From assembly GCA_900546465.1 (NCBI GenBank), contig URCX01000005.1, forward strand, positions 1 to 27,038: a stretch of 27,038 nt of DNA, written 5' to 3'. The position numbers were made by a program, and so were the translations under genes. The stretch comes from an uncultured Bacteroidota bacterium. GTDB taxonomy: Bacteria; Bacteroidota; Bacteroidia; Bacteroidales; P3. Every line of letters begins with the position of its first letter. Positions within the stretch are counted from its first letter, which is position 1. Shown here one piece after another: positions 1-8,614 of the stretch. The notes beneath the pieces are model-generated. The model had not been told where the DNA came from, searched no databases, and saw only the letters and a list, made by a program, of their open reading frames with translations.

Positions 1-466
1 TCAAACGTTTTCCTCTAAGGTTTTCGTATGAAAGGAAATCTATTATCAAAGACGTGGTTTGGTGATGTGCCGTTCCGAAAGACATCTTCGGCTCTATGAT
101 TATGTCATATTTGACTTTCGGAGAAAGCGGGTTGAAAGGCGGACGTACTATACAGAAGTCTCCGAAAACCACAGAGGGGTAGTTCTTTTCCCATTCGGCA
201 TTCCAATCTTTTTGCTCTATTTCTTCAGTACTGTATTCTGCCTTGAGATTTTCAACAAATCCCAAATCCTCTCTTCTGACCTCTTCAATCTTTTCTTCCG
301 AAAAGCAATCTTTAGGACAATATGCGTCAAAGCCGCTTGCGGTATCGACAAAACTTTCATACCCACAACCAATCAGAGCATCCTTGAATATATCCGCAAT
401 CCAAGTATCCTCTTCGCCCCACTTCTCATTGTGAGAAAGTCGGACGCTTAAGCGTATGTAATTCAT
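1..466 (-). CDS. prmA: Ribosomal protein L11 methyltransferase, N-terminal part (cut by window edge)
   Basis: The reverse strand is open from an ATG at 466-464 to the window edge, 155 codons without a stop. The protein starts MNYIRLSVRL and near its visible end reads IIIEPKMSFGTAHHQTT, the signature that precedes the SAM-binding motif in PrmA. PrmA methylates lysines and the N-terminus of ribosomal protein L11 in the cytoplasm. The N-terminal half, which recognises L11, is present; the SAM-binding motif I (DxGxG) should lie just outside the window. The start lies 7 bp after the tpiA stop, so the two genes are probably co-transcribed. A 130-codon open frame on the opposite strand overlaps it and is a shadow. 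Identification is by recognition of the motif; the missing C-terminal half cannot be checked. Confidence 0.9.
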   Translation of the reverse strand, partial: MNYIRLSVRLSHNEKWGEEDTWIADIFKDALIGCGYESFVDTASGFDAYCPKDCFSEEKIEEVRREDLGFVENLKAEYSTEEIEQKDWNAEWEKNYPSVVFGDFCIVRPPFNPLSPKVKYDIIIEPKMSFGTAHHQTTSLIIDFLSYENLRGKRL

Positions 467-473
467 TTTCTGC

Positions 474-1232
474 TTAGAAACTGCCTGCTATTTCAATAAA
501 GTCTGCGGCTTTCAAAGATGCACCGCCTATCAATCCTCCATCGACATCTTGTTGTGCGAACAAATCCTTTGCATTTTTGGCATTGCAACTTCCGCCGTAA
601 AGTATGGAAATTTCTTGTGCCGTATCATCGGAATACTTCTCCGCCAACATCTTTCTTATAAAGGCATGTATTTCTTGTGCTTGCTCTTTGGTTGCTGTTT
701 TACCCGTACCTATTGCCCAAACAGGCTCGTATGCTATTATGACCTTTTCCATTGCTTCCGCAGAAAGATGGAACAAACCTTGCGACACTTGTTCTTTGAT
801 TACGTCAAAGTGTTTTCCTGCTTCTCTGTCTTCCAACGACTCGCCTACACACACAATAGGTGTGATGTCAAGTGCCAATAGCTTGTTTACTTTCTCGGCA
901 ACGTCTTGGTTTGTCTCGAAGAAATATTTTCTTCTTTCACTATGACCTACTATGCAGTAGTCCACATTCATGCTTTGCAACATTTGTGCAGATACTTCAC
1001 CGGTATAGGCTCCGTTATCGAACTTGGATACGTTTTGAGCACCGACAAAAAACTCCACATCCTCCGCTGCGTCTTGCACAAGTTCCAAATATGGGAACGG
1101 AGGACATACTATAACATCGACATCCGTGCTGTCAAAGGCTCTCAAACCCTCTGCTATATCATTTATCAAATCATCGGCTTGGTTGAATGTCTCATTCGAT
1201 TTCCAATTGCCTGCAACAATGTTTCTTCTCAT
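474..1232 (-). CDS. tpiA: Triosephosphate isomerase
   Basis: This is a full-length 252-residue TIM-barrel enzyme that interconverts dihydroxyacetone phosphate and glyceraldehyde 3-phosphate in glycolysis and gluconeogenesis. The catalytic residues are all in family positions: Lys11 in GNWKSN, His97 in IVGHSERR, and Glu169 in AYEPVWAIGTGKTAT. The phosphate-binding ends LYGGSCNAKN and GGLIGGASL follow. The ATG start puts the conserved RRNIVAGNWK strand directly at the N-terminus, as is usual. A good Bacteroidota-type promoter lies 45-75 bp upstream, and prmA follows after 7 bp. Nothing is unusual about the protein. Confidence 0.98.
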   Translation of the reverse strand: MRRNIVAGNWKSNETFNQADDLINDIAEGLRAFDSTDVDVIVCPPFPYLELVQDAAEDVEFFVGAQNVSKFDNGAYTGEVSAQMLQSMNVDYCIVGHSERRKYFFETNQDVAEKVNKLLALDITPIVCVGESLEDREAGKHFDVIKEQVSQGLFHLSAEAMEKVIIAYEPVWAIGTGKTATKEQAQEIHAFIRKMLAEKYSDDTAQEISILYGGSCNAKNAKDLFAQQDVDGGLIGGASLKAADFIEIAGSF

Positions 1233-1275
1233 GAAATTACCTTGTTTTGAGTTATACCATAATAATTATACTTTG

Positions 1276-1305
1276 CAAACTTACGAATAAAATCCGACAC
1301 TGCAA
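1276..1305 (-). promoter_or_regulatory. Promoter for tpiA-prmA
   Basis: Read on the reverse strand, TTG (1305-1303) is followed after 19 bp by TAAGTTTG (1283-1276). This matches the Bacteroidota primary-sigma consensus TTG...TAnnTTTG. Transcription would start near 1270, giving a leader of about 40 nt. Confidence 0.7.
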
Positions 1306-1432
1306 GCATTCGCCTCAAAGAAACAATGCAAGGCTCCCTTTATGAAGGTTGTCATAAAGAGAAAAAAGCATTCTTATTTGCCACAGTCTCAAAAAAACTT
1401 GTGGAAATATTATGCAGAACAAAATAATTCGC

Positions 1433-1440
1433 TAATTTTG
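1433..1440 (+). promoter_or_regulatory. Possible -7 element for the glycosyltransferase operon
   Basis: TAATTTTG matches TAnnTTTG, but no TTG sits 18-21 bp upstream. If used, the leader would be about 230 nt and would carry the GC-box repeat at 1521-1605 as RNA. Weak support. Confidence 0.35.
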
Positions 1441-1520
1441 CCACTGATACGTATTGACCGACAGCCGTATTTTAAGGAGCAAATCCGCTTTCGGAAAATG
1501 CAATCTAAGCAAGGGTTTGA

Positions 1521-1605
1521 TGAAACGCCGTTTGGCTGAAATAAAACGGCGTTTCAGGAAATTGTTTCGGCGATTCGGTTTCAATGAAACGGCCTTTTGT
1601 CAACA
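1521..1605. repeat. GC-box tandem repeat, copy A (four boxes, 21-22 bp period)
   Basis: Four GC boxes (CGCCG at 1526, CGGCG at 1547, CGGCG at 1568, CGGCC at 1590) sit in AAA/TTT flanks with starts spaced 21, 21 and 22 bp. The first two units form a perfect 13-bp inverted repeat, TGAAACGCCGTTT (1521-1533) with AAACGGCGTTTCA (1544-1556), around a 10-nt loop. No U-tract follows, so it is not a classical terminator. Copies B (12497) and C (18537) keep the same box spacing. Confidence 0.75.
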
Positions 1606-1676
1606 GTCTGAAAAAGAAGCAGAAACAGAAACGGGCATAACGTATCGTAATTTATTGAAAACGAAATGATAATCAG

Positions 1677-2405
1677 ATGAAGACTTCTGACAGTATAGTA
1701 ATCATTCCGACTTACAACGAGAAGGAAAACATAGAGAATATAATAAGATACGTGTTTTCCTTGGAAAAAGTTTTTCATATCCTCATTGTGGAGGACAATT
1801 CTCCCGACCATACGGCAGACATAGTGAAAAGGCTTATGCCTGAGTTCCCGGACAGATTGTTTATTGAAGAAAGAAAAGGTAAATTGGGTTTGGGAACGGC
1901 TTATATACATGGTTTCAAATGGGCTTTGAGGGAAGGCTACGACTATATTTTTGAGATGGACGCCGATTTCTCCCATCCGCCTAAAGATTTGATGCGATTA
2001 TATGAAGCATGCAGGCATGGAGCGGACATGGCTGTGGGTTCCCGTTATGTGGACGGTAAGATTTCGGTTGTAAATTGGCCCATAGGAAGAGTGATGATGT
2101 CCTATTACGCTTCAGCCTATGTGCGTTTCGTAACGGGAATGAAGATAGGCGATGCAACGGCAGGATTTGCATGCTATCGGAGAGAAGTTTTAGAGAAGAT
2201 AAAACTGGATAAAATCAAGTTTGTAGGCTATGCCTTTCAAATAGAAATGAAATACACGGTTTACAAACTCGGTTTCAAAATAGAGGAAGTGCCTATAATT
2301 TTTGCCGACAGAGTGTTGGGTCAAAGCAAAATGAGTATGAAAATATTCAAGGAAGCCTTTTTCGGGGTTTTCTCTTTGAAATTCAGGAATTGGAAAAACT
2401 ATTAA
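1677..2405 (+). CDS. Family 2 glycosyltransferase, polyprenol-phosphate mannose synthase (DPM1)-like
   Basis: A 242-residue GT-A fold enzyme of the DPM1/Ppm1 type, which moves a sugar from a nucleotide donor to a polyprenyl phosphate on the inner membrane face. Visible motifs are IIPTYNEKENI at the N-terminus, VEDNSPD at 38-44, the DXD-type metal site MDADFSHPP at 94-102 (Asp95 and Asp97), and VGSRYVDG. Length fits the short, soluble class with no C-terminal membrane domain. In the family the donor is usually GDP-mannose; the actual sugar cannot be read from the sequence. The DPP4-like gene begins 21 bp downstream, so the two probably share a transcript. The long upstream gap carries the GC-box repeat. 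Confidence 0.9.
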   Translation: MKTSDSIVIIPTYNEKENIENIIRYVFSLEKVFHILIVEDNSPDHTADIVKRLMPEFPDRLFIEERKGKLGLGTAYIHGFKWALREGYDYIFEMDADFSHPPKDLMRLYEACRHGADMAVGSRYVDGKISVVNWPIGRVMMSYYASAYVRFVTGMKIGDATAGFACYRREVLEKIKLDKIKFVGYAFQIEMKYTVYKLGFKIEEVPIIFADRVLGQSKMSMKIFKEAFFGVFSLKFRNWKNY

Positions 2406-2426
2406 AGCAAGATAACGCATTTTACG

Positions 2427-4559
2427 ATGAGAAAAAAAGTTACAAGTCTATTGACATTGGTTCTCTTATGTTTGGGAATCACAGCATATGCCCAGCAAGG
2501 GCTGATTGACATCAAGAAACTGCAAGACAGGCAGTACTATCCTACTTCTATATATAATTTGAGCTTTATCGGAACGAGCGATAAGTATGCTTATACCAAA
2601 ACAGGTGGCGAATTATTCGTTTCGGAAGGTAAAACAGAGAAAGAAAGCCTCAAACTATCCGACTTGAACGGAGAACTGTCAAGTTTTGCTGGCATACAAT
2701 TCGTTTCAAACGATGAGTTCGCTTTTGTAAGTTGGAAGTCGCATGCCATATTCTGCTATAATATGAAAAGCAAACACTTGAAAAAGATATGCGAATTGAA
2801 AGAGAATGCCGAAAATTTGGAAGTCGATTTGAAAAACGGCTGTGCTGCATATACAGTTGATGGCAACGTTTGGTATTCATGTCCTGACAAATCACCTGTT
2901 CAACTGACCAAAGACGGCGGAAAGGGAATAACATACGGCATGGCGGTGCATAGAAACGAATTCGGCATAGAAAAAGGATTCTTTTTATCGGACAACGGAA
3001 AGAAGTTGGCATTTTACAGAATGGACGAAACAATGGTGAAAGAGTATCCGATAGTAAATACCGATGCAAGAGAGGCAGAACCGACGCCTATCCGCTATCC
3101 GATGGCAGGAATGAAATCACATGAAGTTACAATCTTCGTTTACGATTCCCAAACCGGCGAAACAGTGGAATTGCAAACAAGAGAAAATAACAGCCTTGAA
3201 GAAAGAGAGGCATATCTTACCAATCTGAAATGGAATCCCGAAGGAACGCAACTTTATGTTCAGAAATTAAATCGTAAGCAAAACCATTTGAAGATGAACG
3301 CATACGATGTAACAAGCGGAATGTTGAGAAAAACTCTGTTTGAAGAGAAAGCAGCAAAATATGTCGAACCGGAATCTCCCATTTTCTTCCTGCCTAAGCA
3401 AAGTAACAACTTTATCTATTTGAGCGAAAGAGATGGTTTTAATCATGCTTACCTTTATGATATCGACGGAAACATGATTGATAGATTGACCTCGGGCGAA
3501 TGGATGATAAACTCTATAGAGGGTTTCAATGATAAGGGAAGCGAAGTTTATTTTTATGCAACCAAAGATTCTCCATTGGAACAAAACTTATACGCATGCA
3601 ACTTGAAAAACAAGAAAATCCGCAGATGTACCCCTGAAAAGGGAACTCACCATGTAAGTTTCAACTCTGCCGGTACTTTGTTCTTGGATTCATACAGCAG
3701 TTCTACACAAGCAAGACGGGTAGTGCTGTATAACGACAAGGCAAAGGAATTGAAACAACTTCACCAATCGGAAGACCCTTGGGCAAAACTCGATAAACCA
3801 CAGATAGATGTATTTACGATAAAAGCAAAAGACGGTACGGATTTATATGCCAGAATGATAAAGCCGATGAACTTCGATGTGAACAAAAAATATCCCGTTA
3901 TAGTATATGTATATGGCGGTCCGCATGCACAACTTATAACAGATACGTGGTTATCAGGTGCAAACAATTTCTTTTTGTTTCTCGCACAGCAGGGATATAT
4001 CGTTTGGACGGTTGACAGCAGAGGTTCTGCAAACAGAGGGTATGAATTTGAAAGTGCGATATGGCGTAATTGCGGAAGCATAGAAGTAAGCGACCAAATG
4101 GACGGGGTTAATTACTTGAAAAGTTTGCCGTATGTAGATGCCGAGCGTATAGGCGTTGACGGTTGGAGCTATGGCGGATTTATGACAATATCATTGAAAT
4201 TGAAAAATCCGGGCGTTTTCAAAACTGCAACGGCAGGCGGTCCTGTCATAGATTGGAAATGGTATGAGATAATGTACGGTGAAAGATATATGTCCTCCCC
4301 TGAAGATAATCCTGAGGGCTATGAAAAAGCATCTTTGTTGAATTATGCAAATCAGTTGGAGGGAAAGTTGCTTGTCATTCACGGGGCGCAAGATCCTACT
4401 GTTGTAATGCAACATTCTTTGGAGTTCATCAAGAAATGTATCAAAAACGGTAAGCAGGTGGATTACTTTATCTATCCGGATCATGAGCATAATGTCAGAG
4501 GCAAAGACCGTATTCATCTTTACGAAAAGATATACCAATATCATAAAGAGAATTTGTAA
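2427..4559 (+). CDS. Dipeptidyl-peptidase IV-like serine peptidase (family S9B)
   Basis: A 710-residue exported prolyl dipeptidyl-peptidase that would release Xaa-Pro or Xaa-Ala dipeptides from peptides in the periplasm or at the cell surface. It starts with a signal peptide ending near AYAQQG. Residues to about 450 form the beta-propeller (DPPIV_N), and the rest is the alpha/beta-hydrolase domain. The triad is Ser581 (GWSYGGF), Asp656 (HGAQDPT) and His688 (DHEHNV). Spacings of 75 and 107 residues agree with those I recall for Porphyromonas gingivalis DPP4. The helical segment that binds the substrate N-terminus reads HRNEFG, with one Glu where many homologues have a Glu-Glu pair. No T9SS signal is present. 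The gene follows the glycosyltransferase by 21 bp. Confidence 0.93.
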   Translation: MRKKVTSLLTLVLLCLGITAYAQQGLIDIKKLQDRQYYPTSIYNLSFIGTSDKYAYTKTGGELFVSEGKTEKESLKLSDLNGELSSFAGIQFVSNDEFAFVSWKSHAIFCYNMKSKHLKKICELKENAENLEVDLKNGCAAYTVDGNVWYSCPDKSPVQLTKDGGKGITYGMAVHRNEFGIEKGFFLSDNGKKLAFYRMDETMVKEYPIVNTDAREAEPTPIRYPMAGMKSHEVTIFVYDSQTGETVELQTRENNSLEEREAYLTNLKWNPEGTQLYVQKLNRKQNHLKMNAYDVTSGMLRKTLFEEKAAKYVEPESPIFFLPKQSNNFIYLSERDGFNHAYLYDIDGNMIDRLTSGEWMINSIEGFNDKGSEVYFYATKDSPLEQNLYACNLKNKKIRRCTPEKGTHHVSFNSAGTLFLDSYSSSTQARRVVLYNDKAKELKQLHQSEDPWAKLDKPQIDVFTIKAKDGTDLYARMIKPMNFDVNKKYPVIVYVYGGPHAQLITDTWLSGANNFFLFLAQQGYIVWTVDSRGSANRGYEFESAIWRNCGSIEVSDQMDGVNYLKSLPYVDAERIGVDGWSYGGFMTISLKLKNPGVFKTATAGGPVIDWKWYEIMYGERYMSSPEDNPEGYEKASLLNYANQLEGKLLVIHGAQDPTVVMQHSLEFIKKCIKNGKQVDYFIYPDHEHNVRGKDRIHLYEKIYQYHKENL

Positions 4560-4618
4560 GACATAAGAATATATATCCGTTTCAATAAACAGAAGTTTTG
4601 ACTGAAAAATAAGAAGAC

Positions 4619-7498
4619 ATGAAAAAAATATTGCACTTCATAATTTTGACATTATTATCATCCGGTACGTTTTTCGCCCAAAGTACATTGATGCCTGCAC
4701 CAAGTGAAATGTGGGTTGATGATATTGATGTTTCTCAGGCAACGCTTCGTTGGAACGGAAATGAATATGCTTCTGCTTGGATTGTGGGATACAAAGCATT
4801 TCAGCAGGAAGCGTATATGGAAACTACTATCGAAGATACTGTGTTCTATTTGCAAAATCTTGCAAGTGGAACACGCTATCTTTGGACTGTGAAGGCAATA
4901 GATATAAACGGAGATACAACGGAAGCAGGTCCTGTCGGCACTTTTGTAACCTCGGGTTTTGACAGCGATTGCCCCATGGTTGAGAATTTAAGTCTTGGAA
5001 ATATTGACGAAAACGGCATAAACATACAATGGACGGCAAATTCTCAATCCTCCTTATGGGAAGTTGTTGCCGGAGAGATTGGAAGCAATCCGGATAGAGA
5101 GGGGTTGAAAATAAGAACTCAAAATTATGAAGCAACGGCAGGAGCCTTGACTCCTTACGAGAGGTATCAGATAGCAGTGCGTTCCGATTGTTCCAATACT
5201 GTAAGCGATTGGAGGTATATTTATACGAAGTATTTACCCTATGGAGTTTCACAACTGCCTGTACAAACGGATTTCGAGAATGAGCAAGATTATATGAATA
5301 TCGGTTTTGTCAATTCCGGCAGTAATGCTTGGGAAATAGGTTCTGCTACAAATGCGAGCGGCTCCGGCAGTAATGCCCTTTACATTTCCAATGATAACGG
5401 ATTGACAAATGCCTGCGACCCTGCGGTTGCTGCCATAAGCTATGCATATATAGATTTTGAAATCCCTGAATATGCAGTCAGTTTTTATATAGATTTTAAG
5501 TATAAAACTCCTGCTCCTTTGCAAGGAGCAGCGTTGAGGGTTTATCTTTTAAGTCCCGGAAGTGCATTGAACATAGACGGACTTCCTTCTGCAAATGACC
5601 AAGTAGGTGAAAGTGTCTATTCGGGAGGCGATAACGTATGGCAAAATGTACATATAGAATTACCGCAATACCATATCGGTTCCACCAAAAGGATTGTTTT
5701 TGCATGGGAGAATGCGAATAATGCAGCAACAAGCGGTGCTGTCGCAATAGATGACATTTATCTTACGGCTCGTTATTGTGCCACTCCATCCGGTTTGACC
5801 ATTGCAAACGTTTCTTTTAATTCGGCTGTTCCGACTTGGGAGGTTAGAGATAATCAGACCACCTTTAATATGGAGTATAAGCAGACGGAAAGTTCGGAAT
5901 GGACATTATTGGAAGGAGTAAGCCCCAATACTCTTTTGGAAAATTTGCAAAGTGCGACACAATACACTTTCAGAGTGCAGGCGGATTGTACAGATGAACA
6001 AAGTTTTTGGTCGGATACAGCTGTGTTCTCCACTAATGTTGCAATTCTGCCGCCAACAGATATACGAATCAGTTCTTTCAATGAAAATTCTGCTGATATT
6101 ACTTGGTCTGTAACACCTAATGCAATAGCATGGTTGGTCGATATAACCAATGGTAATACTCTTACTTCAAACCAATTCGAGACTTCATATAATGAATTGC
6201 AACTTACAAATCTTGCAGCAAACACTGCATATTCCATAAGAGTGAGAGCTGTTTCTTCCGATAATGATACGAGTTTGTATTCTTCGGTCGTTCATTTACA
6301 TACTCTTTGCAATCCTATTGAGCAATTCCCTTATTGTTGCGAGGATACGATAAAATTCAAATCCGATGAAGGCTTTTGTATGTTTCAAGACTGTTGGCGG
6401 ATAAAGCAAGATACCCTTTGCAGTCCGATGTTTAATCTTTCTGCGAGTGCAAACCCCGTTCTTATCTTCGATTTGGAATCTGAAACGGGAGAAACGCCCT
6501 TATTGTTGATTTCTGATAGAGGTGAAAATTTCAGAATATTGCATTCAATAACTCCGGGCAGGAATATAATCCGACTAAATGAGATTATGAATGAAGAAAG
6601 AGTCGTTTTCGCATTTCAATCTTATTTATCCGAAGACAGGATATATGAGTACAAAATAACAGGTTTTACTATAAAGGACAGTTGTTTTGCTCCCGATAAT
6701 CTGACGGTAAATAATATCAACTCAAATTCGGCAGTGGTGGAATGGAATGCTTATGAAAATAATACATCCTTTGATTTGACTGTTGTGAATATAGCGAATG
6801 AGGATACTGTTCATGTCAATGGGGTAAGCAGTCCTTATGTTTTGAGAGGATTAATTCCTGATATGGAATATGTAATCTTACTGAAAGCAGATTGCGGAAA
6901 TGTTTCGGCAGAGAATAATACTCTTATCAATTTCAGAACTGTAGGAGATGTTTCGGCTTGTTCTGTGCCTACAAATTTTATCTGTCAACATTATCAAACC
7001 AAAGGTAATGAGACGATAATCTGTACATGGGACGAGGTGGAGGATAAGCCTTACATGCGATGGGAAATAAACTACAAAGAAGCTCTTGCGGTCAATTTTG
7101 CTTCCGAAGAGATAAATCTTTATCCTCGATTTACGTTGCGAAATCTTGAGCCGGGAAGTCGTTGGGAGTTCAAACTGAGAGCAATTTGTGCAGTGGGAGA
7201 CACATCTGCTTGGACGCCGATACAAACGGTTATTATTGGAGAACAAGGCTTAAATCCTGTCTCTTATGGGAATACATCTTTGAAAATCTACCCTAATCCG
7301 GCAAATAAAGTCTTGCATGTGGAAACCGATGAAACTGAAATAAAAGATGTACAACTTATAGATGCAAACGGAAGGGTTTTGAAGGTGTGGGAAAGTTTGC
7401 CGACAGAGATAGATGTAAGTCGTTATCCTAACGGAATATACTATCTCAATGTCAGCATAAACGGAACGCGTTTGTCGAAAAAAATAAGTCTGCAATAA
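4619..7498 (+). CDS. Large FnIII-repeat surface protein with T9SS type A sorting domain
   Basis: A 959-residue secreted protein of unknown function. It has a signal peptide ending near TFFAQS. FnIII-like domains follow at about 26-112 and 117-205, then a jelly-roll/MAM-like segment (about 212-385, ending in AIDDIYL), FnIII at about 386-472 and 475-560, a second, Cys-rich sandwich-like segment (about 561-690), and FnIII at about 691-776 and 782-873. The C-terminus (888-959) is a T9SS type A domain: LKIYPNPANK, then LIDANGRVL, PNGIYYLNV and a basic end. The family logic is export by Sec, crossing of the outer membrane by T9SS, cleavage of the C-terminal domain and anchoring to A-LPS or release. 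No catalytic domain is recognisable, so binding or adhesion is a guess. The gene lies 59 bp after the peptidase. Confidence 0.88.
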   Translation: MKKILHFIILTLLSSGTFFAQSTLMPAPSEMWVDDIDVSQATLRWNGNEYASAWIVGYKAFQQEAYMETTIEDTVFYLQNLASGTRYLWTVKAIDINGDTTEAGPVGTFVTSGFDSDCPMVENLSLGNIDENGINIQWTANSQSSLWEVVAGEIGSNPDREGLKIRTQNYEATAGALTPYERYQIAVRSDCSNTVSDWRYIYTKYLPYGVSQLPVQTDFENEQDYMNIGFVNSGSNAWEIGSATNASGSGSNALYISNDNGLTNACDPAVAAISYAYIDFEIPEYAVSFYIDFKYKTPAPLQGAALRVYLLSPGSALNIDGLPSANDQVGESVYSGGDNVWQNVHIELPQYHIGSTKRIVFAWENANNAATSGAVAIDDIYLTARYCATPSGLTIANVSFNSAVPTWEVRDNQTTFNMEYKQTESSEWTLLEGVSPNTLLENLQSATQYTFRVQADCTDEQSFWSDTAVFSTNVAILPPTDIRISSFNENSADITWSVTPNAIAWLVDITNGNTLTSNQFETSYNELQLTNLAANTAYSIRVRAVSSDNDTSLYSSVVHLHTLCNPIEQFPYCCEDTIKFKSDEGFCMFQDCWRIKQDTLCSPMFNLSASANPVLIFDLESETGETPLLLISDRGENFRILHSITPGRNIIRLNEIMNEERVVFAFQSYLSEDRIYEYKITGFTIKDSCFAPDNLTVNNINSNSAVVEWNAYENNTSFDLTVVNIANEDTVHVNGVSSPYVLRGLIPDMEYVILLKADCGNVSAENNTLINFRTVGDVSACSVPTNFICQHYQTKGNETIICTWDEVEDKPYMRWEINYKEALAVNFASEEINLYPRFTLRNLEPGSRWEFKLRAICAVGDTSAWTPIQTVIIGEQGLNPVSYGNTSLKIYPNPANKVLHVETDETEIKDVQLIDANGRVLKVWESLPTEIDVSRYPNGIYYLNVSINGTRLSKKISLQ

Positions 7499-7513
7499 AA
7501 TGCTATGATGGCA

Positions 7514-7531
7514 AATATCGCTTACGATATT
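7514..7531. other. Small hairpin after the FnIII gene
   Basis: AATATCG and CGATATT form a 7-bp stem around CTTA, 16 bp after the stop codon. No U-tract follows, so it could stabilise the mRNA end but is weak as an intrinsic terminator. Confidence 0.3.
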
Positions 7532-7587
7532 AAACATAACATTATTTGAATTGTTGGCAAGAGTTATGCTGTTTCGTTTTTTCTTTG

Positions 7588-7595
7588 TACATTTG
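7588..7595 (+). promoter_or_regulatory. -7 element for the five-gene envelope operon
   Basis: TACATTTG, followed by CAAATTGG, matches the Bacteroidota -7 box TAnnTTTG and lies 31 bp before the prenyl synthase start. The -33 region is poor: no TTG at the usual spacing, TATG instead. The predicted leader is only about 25 nt. Confidence 0.5.
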
Positions 7596-7626
7596 CAAAT
7601 TGGAATAGATTTTATTTTGCAACAAA

Positions 7627-8598
7627 ATGAATTTGGTGGAGTTAAGTCAATGTGTTGAGCAGGAGTTTACCTTGTTTGATAATAAATTTTCGGCTTGTTT
7701 GCCTAATGGAGATGATACTCTCGGCAGATTATCGGATTATGCGTTGTGCCAAAAGGGCAAAAGGTTGAGACCGCTTGTAAGTTTTTTGGTTGCAAAAACA
7801 TGCGGAGGAGCAAGCGAAGCTACATATCGAGCAGCTGTGATTTTAGAATTGTTGCATACGGCATCTCTTGTGCATGATGATGTATTGGATGAAAGCAAAC
7901 TGCGACGCGGAAAGCGTACCATCAATGATATTTGGGATAACAAAACAGCAATTCTCTTTGGAGATTACATTTATGGGGTTTGTCTGCATCTTATAGAGAC
8001 GAAAGAAGATTTTGAACTTTTGGATATTTATTCCAAAATTGCGAGAGAGTTGCCGCAAGGAGAGCTTCTGCAAAAAGATGTTACCGATTCCATGAATTGC
8101 AATGAAGAGACATATTTCAACATAATAGATGGAAAAACAGCGTCTCTTTTTGGAGCATCTGCATACGTGGGAGCGAAAACAGCCAAAGGGTCAAAAGATT
8201 ATTCAAAAGAGGCGGAGCAGTTCGGTCGAATGCTTGGTAGGGCATTTCAAATAAGAGATGATATTTTGGATTTGACTCTTGAAACCGATAGTGGCAAAGG
8301 ACATGGCAATGATATAAAGGAGAAGAAAATCACTTTGCCGATTATCTTTTTACTAAAAGAACTCGGACAGGAAGAGAAGAGTCGTTTGCTTGAATTTATT
8401 GCTGGTGATGATAAGACCGATGACGATATTGCTCGACTCCTTAAAAGCATACAAAACACGGATTGCCTGAATAAGGCAGAGCAACAGGTGATACGTTACA
8501 GTCAAATGGCAAAACAACATTTGCAAACTTTGCCTGAAAATGATTACAGAAAGAAATTGGAGGATTTGACGGACTATCTTGTCCTCCGTAATCTATAA
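7627..8598 (+). CDS. Trans-polyprenyl diphosphate synthase (IspB-like)
   Basis: A 323-residue all-helical prenyltransferase that condenses isopentenyl diphosphate with allylic diphosphates in the cytoplasm, supplying quinone side chains or other isoprenoids. The first Asp-rich motif is DDVLD at 84-88 and the second is DDILD at 211-215. KGKRLRPL near 43-50 is the diphosphate-binding region. The fifth residue before the first motif is a small Ala (79), which in this family usually permits long-chain products. That is an inference, not a measured chain length. It is first in a tight operon, with 16 bp to the next start. Confidence 0.92.
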   Translation: MNLVELSQCVEQEFTLFDNKFSACLPNGDDTLGRLSDYALCQKGKRLRPLVSFLVAKTCGGASEATYRAAVILELLHTASLVHDDVLDESKLRRGKRTINDIWDNKTAILFGDYIYGVCLHLIETKEDFELLDIYSKIARELPQGELLQKDVTDSMNCNEETYFNIIDGKTASLFGASAYVGAKTAKGSKDYSKEAEQFGRMLGRAFQIRDDILDLTLETDSGKGHGNDIKEKKITLPIIFLLKELGQEEKSRLLEFIAGDDKTDDDIARLLKSIQNTDCLNKAEQQVIRYSQMAKQHLQTLPENDYRKKLEDLTDYLVLRNL

Positions 8599-8614
8599 AT
8601 AAAAGGAAGAAGAA

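Larger units (their letters stand above)
1233..1676. other. 444-bp intergenic region between tpiA and the glycosyltransferase gene
   Basis: The gap separates divergent genes. It contains the tpiA promoter (1276-1305, reverse), a 7-bp inverted repeat (CTTTATG at 1338-1344, CATAAAG at 1353-1359), and a possible forward -7 element TAATTTTG at 1433-1440 without a clear -33 partner. The GC-box repeat lies at 1521-1605. Two forward open frames of 65 and 71 codons cross the repeat, resemble nothing I recognise, and are probably chance. Confidence 0.7.

Noticed and set aside
59..451. 130-codon forward open frame at the left edge
   Set aside because: It is the shadow of prmA, whose reverse frame is open to the window edge and carries the FGTAHHQTT signature.
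1521..1605. Possible CRISPR array
   Set aside because: Units are 21-22 bp, degenerate and near-palindromic throughout, without constant repeats separated by unique spacers, and there are no cas genes.
1342..1669. Two short forward open frames (65 and 71 codons) before the glycosyltransferase
   Set aside because: They run through the GC-box repeat, have biased composition from it, and resemble no family I know.
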